DNA from: Caldifarciminota bacterium | GTDB taxonomy: Bacteria; Hydrothermota; Tepidihabitantia; Tepidihabitantales; Tepidihabitantaceae | Assembly: GCA_026418295.1 (NCBI GenBank) | Contig: JAOABP010000001.1 | Coordinates: 124,001-188,000, forward strand | Direction: 5' to 3' | Length of the DNA stretch: 64,000 nucleotides | In this document: one piece after another, positions 55,935 through 64,000 of the stretch | Layout: each line of letters starts with the position of its first letter | Position numbering within the stretch: the stretch's first letter is position 1 | The notes under the pieces: model-generated | Told to the model about the DNA's origin: nothing | What the model saw: the letters and a program-made list of their open reading frames with translations, nothing else | Database searches by the model: none | Position numbers and translations under genes: made by a program

Positions 55935-57509
55935 ATGGAGCATGATACCGTCCGGGTGAGGATCGCACCGTCGCCGACCGGTGCCCTGCATCTGGGTCTG
56001 GCACGGACCGCACTTTACAACTGGCTTTTTGCCCGAGGGCATAACGGAGTTTTCATTCTCCGGATTGATGACACTGACGAGAACCGGAATCAGCCCGAGA
56101 TGCTTGCGCCGATCCTTGACGGTCTGCGCTGGCTGGGGCTGGACTGGGATGAGGGTCCGGAGAAGGGCGGTCCGCACGCCCCCTATTTTCAGTCAGAGCG
56201 CCGGGAGATTTATCAGCAGGCGGTGGACCGGCTGATCGCCTGCGGTGCCGCATACAGGGATTACGCCACAACCGAGGAGATCGCTGCGGAGCGGGAGCAG
56301 GCACGGGCTGAGGGCAGGACCTTCCGTTACAGCCGGCGCTGGATGGCCGAGACCGCTGCCGACTGCGCCCGGTTTGAGGCTGAGGGCAGGAGACCGGTGG
56401 TCCGGTTGAAGATGCCGGATGCGGGCACGCTGGTGGTGGATGATCTGATCCGGGGACGGGTGGAGTTTGATCTGGGGCTGGAGCAGGATCATGTGATTCA
56501 GCGCCAGGATGGCAGTTTTCTCTATCATCTGACGAGCGCGGTGGATGATGCGCTGATGGGTATTACCCATATCATCCGGGCGGAGGAGCACCTTTCCAAT
56601 ACCCCGCGCCAGATCTTCATTCTCCAGAGCCTCGGTTATCCCCTGCCGAAGTTTGCCCATCTGCCCTATGTTGCCGAGCCGGGGAGTAAGAATAAGCTGA
56701 GCAAGCGGAAGCTGAAGGAGTATCTGAAGAAGCCGGACTTTGCCGAGCTGCTGGCACGGGGCGAAAAAATCGCCCGCCGGCTCGGGCTTGATACCAGTCC
56801 CGAGCTTTTCAATCCGGTGGTGATTGACTTCTATCAGCAGACCGGGTTTCTGGCTGAGGCGCTGGTGAACTATCTGGCGCTCCTGGGCTGGTCCTATGAT
56901 GACCGGACCGAGTTTTTTACCCCGGTGGAGCTGGTAGAGCGTTTTGCACTGGAGCGGGTGGTGCGTTCGCCGGCAAGCTTTGATCCGAACCGGCTGATGG
57001 CGTTTCAGGTGCATTACATGATGGCACTGCCGGTTGCGGAGCGGACCGGGCTGGTGCTGCCCTATCTGGTGCGCGCCGGGCTGGTGAGTGAACCGGTGAG
57101 TCCGGAGGTCCGGCAGAGGGTGGAGCGGATCGTTACTGCTGCCGGCGACCGGATCAAGGTGGCGGGTGATATTCTGGATTACGACTATTTCTTTGTGCGG
57201 GATGAGGAGCTGGTTTATGATGAGCCGGCGGTGAAGAAGTGGCTGGGCGGTGAGCAGCAGTGCAGAATGCTTGCCCGGGTCCGGGAGCTGCTTGCCGGTG
57301 CGGTGCAGTTTGAATCTGAGGTGCTGATGCGGGTGCTGGAGGATTTTGCCCGGAGGGAGAATGTCAAGGGGATGGCGGTGAGTCAGGCGCTGCGGGTGGC
57401 GGTGACCGGAAAGGATTACGGGTTTGGAATCGGTGATGTGCTTTCAATCTGCGGGAAGGAGCGGGTGCTTGCCCGGATTGACCGGGTGCTGGAGCGTGAC
57501 CGGTTTTGA
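55935..57509 (+). CDS. gltX: Glutamyl-tRNA synthetase
   Basis: This class I synthetase charges tRNA-Glu. The 524-residue product has the ATP-site motif IAPSPTGALHLGLARTALYN (a HIGH variant, HLGL), the ILRIDDTDENRNQPEM segment, and the second ATP motif KLSKRK at about 255. The C-terminal anticodon-binding helices are present. The length is somewhat above the usual 470-490. The start is most likely the ATG at 55935; a TTG at 55926 is also open, and no ribosome site is visible. The gene follows two tRNA-Ser genes and precedes glnS. Its TGA stop at 57507-57509 lies in the -35 of the glnS promoter. Confidence 0.94.
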   Translation: MEHDTVRVRIAPSPTGALHLGLARTALYNWLFARGHNGVFILRIDDTDENRNQPEMLAPILDGLRWLGLDWDEGPEKGGPHAPYFQSERREIYQQAVDRLIACGAAYRDYATTEEIAAEREQARAEGRTFRYSRRWMAETAADCARFEAEGRRPVVRLKMPDAGTLVVDDLIRGRVEFDLGLEQDHVIQRQDGSFLYHLTSAVDDALMGITHIIRAEEHLSNTPRQIFILQSLGYPLPKFAHLPYVAEPGSKNKLSKRKLKEYLKKPDFAELLARGEKIARRLGLDTSPELFNPVVIDFYQQTGFLAEALVNYLALLGWSYDDRTEFFTPVELVERFALERVVRSPASFDPNRLMAFQVHYMMALPVAERTGLVLPYLVRAGLVSEPVSPEVRQRVERIVTAAGDRIKVAGDILDYDYFFVRDEELVYDEPAVKKWLGGEQQCRMLARVRELLAGAVQFESEVLMRVLEDFARRENVKGMAVSQALRVAVTGKDYGFGIGDVLSICGKERVLARIDRVLERDRF

Positions 57510-57533
57510 CAGGGGATTAAACCCGGATATCAT
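57506..57533 (+). promoter_or_regulatory. Promoter of glnS, leaderless type
   Basis: TTGACA at 57506-57511 and TATCAT at 57528-57533, 16-base spacer. The gltX stop lies inside the -35, and the glnS ATG is eight bases after the -10, with no ribosome site. Confidence 0.68.
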
Positions 57534-57541
57534 TCACCCAA

Positions 57542-59257
57542 ATGAGCACAACTGAGGAGAAGCGTTCCGGTCCGGACTTCATCCGGCGGATCATCAATGA
57601 GGATCTGGCATCAGGCAGGTTCCAGCCGCCGGTGGTGACCCGGTTTCCGCCCGAGCCCAACGGCTATCTGCACATCGGCCATGCCAAGTCGATCTGCCTC
57701 AACTTCGGGATTGCCCGGGAGTATGGCGGACGGTGTCATCTGCGGTTTGATGACACCAATCCGGAGAAGGAGGAGGAGGAGTATGTCCGTTCGATCATGG
57801 AGGATGTGCGCTGGCTCGGGTTTGACTGGGGTGAGCATCTGTATTACGCCTCGGACTACTTTGACCAGCTGTATGAGTGGGCAAAGGAGCTGATTAAGAA
57901 GGGCAAGGCTTATGTGTGTGATCTGTCCGCCGAGGAGGTCCGGCAGTACCGGGGAACACTGACCGAGCCGGGGAAGGAGAGCCCCTACCGGAACCGGAGC
58001 GTGGAGGAGAATCTGGAGCTGTTTGAGCGGATGCGCCGGGGTGAGTTTCCGGACGGGTCCAAAACCCTGCGTGCCAAGATTGACATGGCATCACCCAATC
58101 TGAACCTGCGGGACCCGGTGATGTACCGGATTATGAGGGTGCCCCATCACCGGACCGGTGACAAGTGGTGCATCTATCCCACCTATGACTGGGCGCACGG
58201 CCAGTCAGACTCAATTGAGGGGATTACCCATTCAATCTGCACGCTGGAGTTTGAGGATCACCGGCCGCTTTATGACTGGTTTCTGGAGCAGCTCGGGGTG
58301 CACCATCCGCGCCAGATTGAGTTTGCCCGGCTGAATCTGACCTATACCGTCCTGAGCAAGCGCCGGCTGCTTGAGCTGGTGCAGTCCGGTTATGTTTCGG
58401 GCTGGGATGATCCGCGGATGCCGACGATTGCGGGACTGCGGCGCCGGGGCTACACGCCGGAGTCAATCCGGAACTTCTGCGAGCAGATCGGCGTTGCCAA
58501 GGCAGATACGGTGGTTTCCATTGACCTGCTGGAGCACTGTGTGCGCGAGGATCTGAACCGGCGTGCCGAGCGCCGGATGGCGGTGCTCAGACCGCTCAGG
58601 GTGGTGATTGAGAACTATCCGGAAGATCAGGTGGAGGAGCTGGAGGCGATCAACAATCCTGAGGACCCCTCAGCCGGGACGCGCAAGGTGCCGTTCTGCC
58701 GTGAGCTCTACATTGAGCAGGATGACTTCCGGGAGGAGCCGCCGCCCAAGTATTACCGGCTGGCACCGGGCCGGGAAGTGCGGTTGCGCTATGCCTACTT
58801 CATCAAATGCGTGGGTGTGATCAAGGATGAGCAGGGCAGGGTCCGGGAACTGCGCTGTGTCTATGATCCCGCAACCCGGGGTGGTGATGCGCCGGATGGC
58901 AGAAGGGTGAAGGCGACAATTCACTGGGTTTCTGCCCGGCATGCGGTTGATGCCGAGGTCCGGCTCTATGACCGGCTGTTTGTCAAGGCGGATCCGGATG
59001 ATGTTGAACCCGGGCAGGACTGGAAGGCAAATCTGAATCCGAAGTCACTGGAGGTGCTGACCGGCTGCAAGCTGGAACCTGCTCTGAAGGATGTCAAGCC
59101 CGGAGAGCGGTTTCAGTTTGAACGGCTGGGCTATTTCTGTGCGGATCTGCGGGACTGTCAGCCGGGCCGGCCGGTGTTCAACCGGACGGTGACGCTCAAG
59201 GACACCTGGGCAAAGATTGAACAGAAACTGAAGCAGGCATCAGGAGGCAGAGAATGA
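57542..59257 (+). CDS. glnS: Glutaminyl-tRNA synthetase
   Basis: GlnRS charges tRNA-Gln directly. The 571-residue product has [20 protein letters not shown] with the HIGH motif, [31 protein letters not shown] and the second ATP motif [11 protein letters not shown]. The C-terminal part is the two-barrel anticodon-binding region typical of GlnRS ([20 protein letters not shown]). Having GlnRS beside GluRS suggests that direct charging is used here, so the indirect GatCAB route is not needed for Gln. GlnRS is patchy in bacteria and was spread by transfer. The stop overlaps the next gene (ATGA). Confidence 0.96.
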   Translation: MSTTEEKRSGPDFIRRIINEDLASGRFQPPVVTRFPPEPNGYLHIGHAKSICLNFGIAREYGGRCHLRFDDTNPEKEEEEYVRSIMEDVRWLGFDWGEHLYYASDYFDQLYEWAKELIKKGKAYVCDLSAEEVRQYRGTLTEPGKESPYRNRSVEENLELFERMRRGEFPDGSKTLRAKIDMASPNLNLRDPVMYRIMRVPHHRTGDKWCIYPTYDWAHGQSDSIEGITHSICTLEFEDHRPLYDWFLEQLGVHHPRQIEFARLNLTYTVLSKRRLLELVQSGYVSGWDDPRMPTIAGLRRRGYTPESIRNFCEQIGVAKADTVVSIDLLEHCVREDLNRRAERRMAVLRPLRVVIENYPEDQVEELEAINNPEDPSAGTRKVPFCRELYIEQDDFREEPPPKYYRLAPGREVRLRYAYFIKCVGVIKDEQGRVRELRCVYDPATRGGDAPDGRRVKATIHWVSARHAVDAEVRLYDRLFVKADPDDVEPGQDWKANLNPKSLEVLTGCKLEPALKDVKPGERFQFERLGYFCADLRDCQPGRPVFNRTVTLKDTWAKIEQKLKQASGGRE

Positions 59258-59865
59258 GTTTCTTTGATTCTCTCACCAAGAGCAAGACGCTGACCCTGCT
59301 TGCCGGTGCGGCGATCCGGGCAGAGCAGGGTGGAGACAGCCGGTGGCAGCTGGGCGTAGGGCTGAGGGGAAAGTCCGAATACTATGTGCCACTGGCGGTG
59401 CACTTTGGGAGTCAGGTGCTGGCACGGTTTCCGAAGAATGAGGCGCGGGGTTATGAGCGGGCAAGCGAGCTGGAACGGATGATCAACCTGATTGTGAATG
59501 AGGGGGTCTGGCCCGGTTGTGATCTGATCCGCTATGCTGATGCGGAGGGCGCGATGGTGCTGGTGCCGGTTGAGCGGATTACCAGACAGGAAGAGCTGGG
59601 AGTGGCATTAATCCGCCAGCCGGAGCTGGCCGAGCCGACACTGGTTTTTGATGAGCCGGTACCGCTGACCGATGAGGCGCTGGTCTATTCGGTGATTGCC
59701 CTCTGGCAGGCGGTGGTGAATGTGCTGGACAGTGAAGGGGTGGAAAATCTGGACCGGGTGCTGCGCTATTTCAACTCCTATCTTGATGAGGGCATCAGCC
59801 CTTCAGATGCGGTTTCTGCCCAGCATCTGGCAAGCCGGGCACTGCGGGAAGCCGGTCTTGCCTGA
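59254..59865 (+). CDS. Uncharacterised protein coupled to glnS
   Basis: This 203-residue cytoplasmic protein has no signal peptide or membrane helix. It begins [20 protein letters not shown], continues with a beta-rich part ([40 protein letters not shown]) and ends with a helical segment ([40 protein letters not shown]). I do not recognise the family and see no catalytic motif. Its ATG overlaps the glnS stop, so it is translated with the synthetase. It ends two bases from the convergent efflux-pump gene. Confidence 0.72.
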   Translation: MSFFDSLTKSKTLTLLAGAAIRAEQGGDSRWQLGVGLRGKSEYYVPLAVHFGSQVLARFPKNEARGYERASELERMINLIVNEGVWPGCDLIRYADAEGAMVLVPVERITRQEELGVALIRQPELAEPTLVFDEPVPLTDEALVYSVIALWQAVVNVLDSEGVENLDRVLRYFNSYLDEGISPSDAVSAQHLASRALREAGLA

Positions 59866-59867
59866 AT

Positions 59868-62800
59868 TTACCCCGATTCTCCTTTCTGCTGCCGGCGCCG
59901 TTCTGAGCGCAGTTCAAAGATTGTATACAGCACCGGGATGAATACGAGCGGGAGAAAGGTGGACACAACCATTCCGCCGACAATCGCCCGGCCGAGCGGT
60001 GACCACAGCTCCGAGCCTTCGCCAATCTGAAACGCCAGCGGCAGCATCCCGAAAATGGTGGTCAGCGAGGTCATCAGGATCGGCCGGAGCCGGACCCGGC
60101 CTGCCTCCTTGACCGCCTCAATCAGGGTAAAGCCGTGCTTGCGCCGGAGCTGGTTGGTGTAGTCAATGTAGACGATGCCGTTATTGACAACGATTCCGAC
60201 CAGGATGAGGACGCCGAGGAGGGAGATGACCGAAATCGGGGTCCGGGTCAGGAACAGCGCCCAGAGTACGCCGATCAGGGCAAAGGGCAGGGTGAACATG
60301 ATGATGAACGGGTCGCGCAGCGATTCAAACTGGGATGCCATCACCACAAAAACCAGAATGATGGCGATGACCAGCACAAGGGCGAAGTCGCGGAAGGTTG
60401 AGGTCATCTCCTCATAGGAGCCGGAGAGCCGGATGTCGAAACCCGGAGGAACCGGTATCGGTTTGAGTGCCCGTGCAATCCGGGTGGCGAGCTGACCGGA
60501 GGAGACCCCGACATTGCGGGCGGTGATTTTTACCACCCGCTGGTTGTTCTTGCGTTCAATTTCAATCGGACCGGTGCCGGTGCGGACCGAGACCAGATTT
60601 TTCAGGGGCACCGGACCTGCCGGACTGTTGATGGTTATTCCGAGAATGTCCAGCAGTTCGTTGCGCTGTTCCTCGGGCAGGCGGAGGAGGATGTCATACT
60701 CTCTGCCCGCAAGACGGAAGGTGCTGACCGCATTCCCCTGAATCTGGGTGCGCAGGGCAGAGCCGACCTGATAAGGGGTAAGTCCGTAAAGCGCCGCCTT
60801 CTGCCGGTCAATGATCAGCTGGAGTTCCGGTTTGCCCGGCTCCCGGCTGGACTTGAGGTCCGCAATGCCGGGAATGCTCTCGATGGCGGCGAGCACCTGA
60901 CTGGTGAGGGTGTCAGCGGTTGCGAGGTCATAGCCGGTGATGTCAATTTCAATCCCGCTCGTGACACCTGCCATTGCGGTAAAGGAGCGTTCTGTCACCC
61001 GGACCTGCAGTCCGGGAATCTGAGCGGTAAAGGCACGGATCGCCTGGTCAATCTGGTCAACCGAATGGCGGCGCTGACGCCGGGGCTTTAATATCAGATT
61101 GAGCTGTCCGGTATGGGAGCCGGTGGCACCGCCGAAGATTGCCTGAAATCCGGTGCCGGAGCCGAGCTGGACCGCCACCCCTTCCAGGTCCTCAGACCAT
61201 TCCTGCAGGATGTAATTTTCCAGCTGGCGGACCGCCTGATCCGTGGAGTTGAGGTCGGTTCCGACCGGCATTTCCACGACATAGGAGCGGAGCTGGCTTT
61301 CCTGAGAAGGGAAGAACTCCCGGCCGATGAAGGGCAGGAGGGCAAGGGAAGCAAGCAGCAGGAGGATTGAGCCGAAGACAACAAGCCGTCGATGACCGAG
61401 CGCCCAGCCGATCAGCCGGGCATAGCGCTCCTCAAGCCGGGAATAGAACCGTTCACTCCAGCCCCGGATGCCCCGCAGGCTGCTGGTGCCGACTCTGGGC
61501 AGATAGCGGCTGGTGAGGGTCGGAATCAGGGTGAGAGCAATAATGAGTGAGGCACCAAGTGCGCCGACCACTGCCCAGACCAGCTCCCGGAAAAACACCT
61601 GCATCAGCCCGCGGACCAGCAGGAGCGGAAGAAATACCACCACCGTTGTCAGGGTGGAGGCGGTAATTGCCATACCGACTTCGCTCGTGCCGATGCTGGC
61701 AGCGGGAATTGCTTCTTCGCCCCGTTCCCGGTGCCGGTAAATCGCTTCAAAGACAACGATGCCGTTGTCCACGACCATGCCGACTGCAATTGCCAGACCG
61801 GCCATGGAAAGGATATTCACGGAAAAGCCGAGAATGAACATGAAGAACAGGGCAAAGAATACCGAGAGCGGAATTGAGAAGGCGACAAAGGCGGTGGCGC
61901 GGAACCGGCGGAGGAACAGAAACAGAACCATGACCGCCAGGATACCGCCGAGCAGCAGGTTGTTGACCACATTGGAGATCGAGCGGGTGATCTCCTTGGA
62001 GGAGTCAAAGAGAATTGCGGCATTGACACCGGCCGGCAGGGTGGAGCGGAGCCGTTCCAGCTCTCTGCGCGCCGCGCTGGCAACCCGCACGGTATTGGCA
62101 TCAGGCCGGCGCTGAATCACGACAAATACGGTGCTCCCGCCATTATAGCGGGCAATGGTGGTCTTTTCCTCTGCACCCCATTCCACCTGAGCGATGTCCC
62201 TGAGCAGGATCGGCGCATTACCCTTCATTCCGACCAGCGTGTTGCCGACATCAGCCGGGTCCTGATATTCGCCAATCAGCCGGATGAGATACTCCCGGCC
62301 GTCAGCGCTGACTGTACCGGAGGGAAAGTTGAGGTTCTGTGCCTTGAGTGTCTGGGCAAGCAGGTCCACTGAGATACCCGCAGCGGTCAGTTTCTGGAGG
62401 TCAATCCGGATCTGCAGCTGGCGCTTGGTGCCTCCGCCCACCATTGCGGAGGCAACTCCCGGCACCCGCTGGAGCGCATCTGCCAGATCGTCTGCTGCAT
62501 CCCGGAGCGTGAGCGGGTCGATGTTGCCGTAAAGGCCGATCTGCAGGACCGGCATCATTGAGGCGTCAAGCTTGAGCACAAAGGGCCGGGAGGCGCCGTC
62601 CGGCAGCTGTGCCACCGCCATATCCAGCCGGTCCCGGACATCAGCCGCAACCGCATCCAGATTGGTGCCCCAGGCAAACTGGAGCTGAATAATGGAAATG
62701 TTCTCCAGCGAGCGGGAGGTAATGTCCTTGAGGTTGGAGATTGTGCCCACCCGCTGTTCAATCAGCCGGGTGACCTCTGATTCCACCTCGAGCGGACCGG

Positions 62801-62960
62801 CACCCGGATAGGTGGTGACGATGATCACCGAGGGCAGGGTTACCTGCGGAAAGACATCAACCGGCATCCGGCTGACCCCGACCAGGCCGAAGATGATCAG
62901 GACGAGTGAGACCAGGATCGTGGTTACCGGCCGGCGGATTGAAGTGTCAGTAAGCCTCAT
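59868..62960 (-). CDS. RND efflux transporter, AcrB/HAE1-like inner-membrane pump
   Basis: This is the inner-membrane proton-driven pump of a tripartite efflux system. The 1030-residue product starts with RLTDTSIRRPVTTILVSLVL and VDVFPQVTLPSVIIVTTYPG and has about 12 transmembrane helices. Two large periplasmic loops lie after helices 1 and 7. The proton-relay region in helix 4 reads AIAVGMVVDNGIVVFEAIYR, with one Asp followed by Asn where AcrB has Asp-Asp. It overlaps the adaptor gene by ATGA. The genes run adaptor-pump after a TolC-like gene. Multidrug or lipid substrates are both possible. Confidence 0.93.
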   Translation of the reverse strand: MRLTDTSIRRPVTTILVSLVLIIFGLVGVSRMPVDVFPQVTLPSVIIVTTYPGAGPLEVESEVTRLIEQRVGTISNLKDITSRSLENISIIQLQFAWGTNLDAVAADVRDRLDMAVAQLPDGASRPFVLKLDASMMPVLQIGLYGNIDPLTLRDAADDLADALQRVPGVASAMVGGGTKRQLQIRIDLQKLTAAGISVDLLAQTLKAQNLNFPSGTVSADGREYLIRLIGEYQDPADVGNTLVGMKGNAPILLRDIAQVEWGAEEKTTIARYNGGSTVFVVIQRRPDANTVRVASAARRELERLRSTLPAGVNAAILFDSSKEITRSISNVVNNLLLGGILAVMVLFLFLRRFRATAFVAFSIPLSVFFALFFMFILGFSVNILSMAGLAIAVGMVVDNGIVVFEAIYRHRERGEEAIPAASIGTSEVGMAITASTLTTVVVFLPLLLVRGLMQVFFRELVWAVVGALGASLIIALTLIPTLTSRYLPRVGTSSLRGIRGWSERFYSRLEERYARLIGWALGHRRLVVFGSILLLLASLALLPFIGREFFPSQESQLRSYVVEMPVGTDLNSTDQAVRQLENYILQEWSEDLEGVAVQLGSGTGFQAIFGGATGSHTGQLNLILKPRRQRRHSVDQIDQAIRAFTAQIPGLQVRVTERSFTAMAGVTSGIEIDITGYDLATADTLTSQVLAAIESIPGIADLKSSREPGKPELQLIIDRQKAALYGLTPYQVGSALRTQIQGNAVSTFRLAGREYDILLRLPEEQRNELLDILGITINSPAGPVPLKNLVSVRTGTGPIEIERKNNQRVVKITARNVGVSSGQLATRIARALKPIPVPPGFDIRLSGSYEEMTSTFRDFALVLVIAIILVFVVMASQFESLRDPFIIMFTLPFALIGVLWALFLTRTPISVISLLGVLILVGIVVNNGIVYIDYTNQLRRKHGFTLIEAVKEAGRVRLRPILMTSLTTIFGMLPLAFQIGEGSELWSPLGRAIVGGMVVSTFLPLVFIPVLYTIFELRSERRRQQKGESG

Positions 62961-63838
62961 TTTGCCTCCACCACCGTTACCCGTTGCCCTTCCTGGACCC
63001 GTTCCTTGCCCACGGTCGCCACCTTTTCCCCGGGATTCAGTCCGCTTGAAACCTCAACCCACTCATCACCGCGCAGACCGAGCTGGACCGTGCGGAACCG
63101 GGCAACACCGTTTTCAATTACGACCACCTTGGTTTCATCAGTGGTAAACAGCGCCGATGCCGGCACTGCGGGCACACCGGTTTTCTCCTCCACCACCAGC
63201 CGCGCCATTCCTGCCATGCCCGGAATCAGTCTGCCTTTCGGATTGGGGATGGTGATTTCCACCGTCGCCGAACGGCTCTGCGGATCAAGCATCGGGGTAA
63301 CCTGAGTAACTGTGCCCTCAAAGGTGGTGTCGGGAATGGCGGAGAAGCTGACCCGGGCGCGGGCGCCGCGCCGGACATAGGGCAGGTCCGCATCACTGAC
63401 AAACGCCTTCATCTTCAGCCGCTGACCATAGCGGGCGATTGCCGCAAAGGGCATTGCCGGTGTCACCGTCTGTCCGGGTTCAACATAGAGCTTGCCGACA
63501 ACACCGCTGATCGGCGACCGGACCGGTCCGGGCTTGTAGTCCATGCCCGGAATGTCATTCAGGACATAAGCGATCGGCTCGTCCTGGGCAACCGGACTGC
63601 CTTCCGGCTTGACGATTTCGGTGACTCTGCCGGTGATTTTGGAGGTGACGATCACCTGCTGTTCACCCTGCAGGATGCCGAGCAGCTGAATGGAGCGGGT
63701 TACGGTCCGGGGTTCAACAGTGATGACACTGACCCCGACCGGCAGTTCGGTCTGCTTTTTCCGGTTGTTACCGCAGCCGGTTGTGAGCAGAATCAGGATA
63801 ATGGTAAAATTAATGATTGTCCGATAATTAAGCCTCAT
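62957..63838 (-). CDS. RND periplasmic adaptor lipoprotein (membrane fusion protein)
   Basis: This is a 293-residue adaptor bridging the pump and the outer-membrane channel. The lipobox LLTTGC puts the lipid cysteine at residue 22. The barrel-sandwich (lipoyl) halves are QVIVTSKITGRVTEIVKPEG and PVRSPISGVVGKLYVEPGQT, with almost no coiled-coil hairpin between them, so this is a short-hairpin form. The beta-barrel domain follows (ARVSFSAIPDTTFEGTVTQV), then the membrane-proximal domain. AGGAGG precedes the ATG and lies in the intergenic gap after the TolC-like stop. Confidence 0.92.
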   Translation of the reverse strand: MRLNYRTIINFTIILILLTTGCGNNRKKQTELPVGVSVITVEPRTVTRSIQLLGILQGEQQVIVTSKITGRVTEIVKPEGSPVAQDEPIAYVLNDIPGMDYKPGPVRSPISGVVGKLYVEPGQTVTPAMPFAAIARYGQRLKMKAFVSDADLPYVRRGARARVSFSAIPDTTFEGTVTQVTPMLDPQSRSATVEITIPNPKGRLIPGMAGMARLVVEEKTGVPAVPASALFTTDETKVVVIENGVARFRTVQLGLRGDEWVEVSSGLNPGEKVATVGKERVQEGQRVTVVEAK

Positions 63839-63847
63839 CTTTCCTCC

Positions 63848-64000
63848 TTAAAACTTTCCGGTCGCCCGCAGAAAACGGGCACGGGCGATCTGATAATTGG
63901 CAAGGGCGCTGAGCTCGCCCAGCCGGCTCTGGGTGAGCTGGAGCTGGATATCCAGATACTCCAGGTTGCTCAGCAGTCCGTTTTCATAGCGCTGTTCGGC
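63848..64000 (-). CDS. Outer-membrane efflux protein (TolC-like), C-terminal end only
   Basis: The last 50 codons of a gene that continues beyond the window. The translated piece (AEQRYENGLLSNLEYLDIQL, LTQSRLGELSALANYQIARA) is the final helical repeat of the TolC family. It ends in a TAA overlapping the adaptor's ribosome site. It completes the TolC-adaptor-pump operon, with the channel gene first. Confidence 0.85.
   Translation of the reverse strand, partial: AEQRYENGLLSNLEYLDIQLQLTQSRLGELSALANYQIARARFLRATGKF

Overview
The window is about 64 kb of a GC-rich bacterial chromosome, densely packed on both strands. It has no rRNA, CRISPR array, transposase or prophage. The cell is probably a Gram-negative, anaerobic and possibly thermophilic bacterium. 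Supporting this are an RND efflux operon with an outer-membrane factor, a Wzi-like outer-membrane capsule protein, lipoproteins, a four-subunit pyruvate:ferredoxin oxidoreductase, a hybrid cluster protein, and a two-domain protein disulfide oxidoreductase of the thermophile type. Several secreted proteins end in an FlgD-like 'NP...DxxGRLV...G.Y(F/V)' domain of the kind used as a type IX-like sorting signal. Together these resemble uncultivated WOR-3/Stahlbacteria-type genomes; this placement is inference.

Layout. 1-4588 (minus): anti-sigma factor (partial), ECF sigma factor, protein disulfide oxidoreductase, exported CapA-like phosphatase. 4724-10745 (plus): FtcD, PHP phosphoesterase, DUF4159 protein, UvrA. 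10747-15843 (minus): YmdB phosphodiesterase, RNase Y, 6S RNA, ZapA, a ZapB-like coiled coil, two paralogous FnIII lipoproteins and a Pro/Ala lipoprotein. 16118-19345 (plus): two secreted proteins. 19352-22240 (minus): Hcp, an Fe-S protein and an Rrf2 regulator with a palindromic operator. 22374-27073 (plus): DUF362 protein, membrane spermidine-synthase-like protein, SLBB export protein. 27070-28611 (minus): RpiB, IlvE and a CAU tRNA. 28725-31903 (plus): a BNR-repeat secreted gene interrupted by an in-frame TGA, then XerC/D. 31992-36354 (minus): secreted protein, GT2 glycosyltransferase, PlsY, unknown. 36544-44074 (plus): YbgA-like protein, UvsE, PorGDAB, tandem unknown paralogs, QueH. 44102-46024 (minus): a second secreted gene interrupted by an in-frame TGA. 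46138-51242 (plus): MazG, a four-gene membrane module of unknown function, Wzi-like protein. 51399-55336 (minus): TsaC, long GreA, lipoprotein. 55676-59865 (plus): two tRNA-Ser, GltX, GlnS, unknown. 59868-64000 (minus): AcrB-type pump, adaptor, partial TolC.

The most notable points are: (1) two secreted-protein genes each broken by one in-frame TGA in the same 'Ser-Gly-TGA-Gly' context, although TGA is plainly a stop elsewhere in the window; (2) the MazG-linked four-gene membrane module; (3) a three-member family with an undescribed C-terminal domain; (4) at least six genes whose start codon lies where transcription should begin, which suggests leaderless mRNAs; in two of these, and in porG, the upstream gene's TGA stop forms part of the -35 box; (5) a 6S RNA whose 5' strand lies inside the end of zapA.

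Promoters in this organism are recognisable as TTGAC(A/T)-16/17-TAtaaT on both strands.
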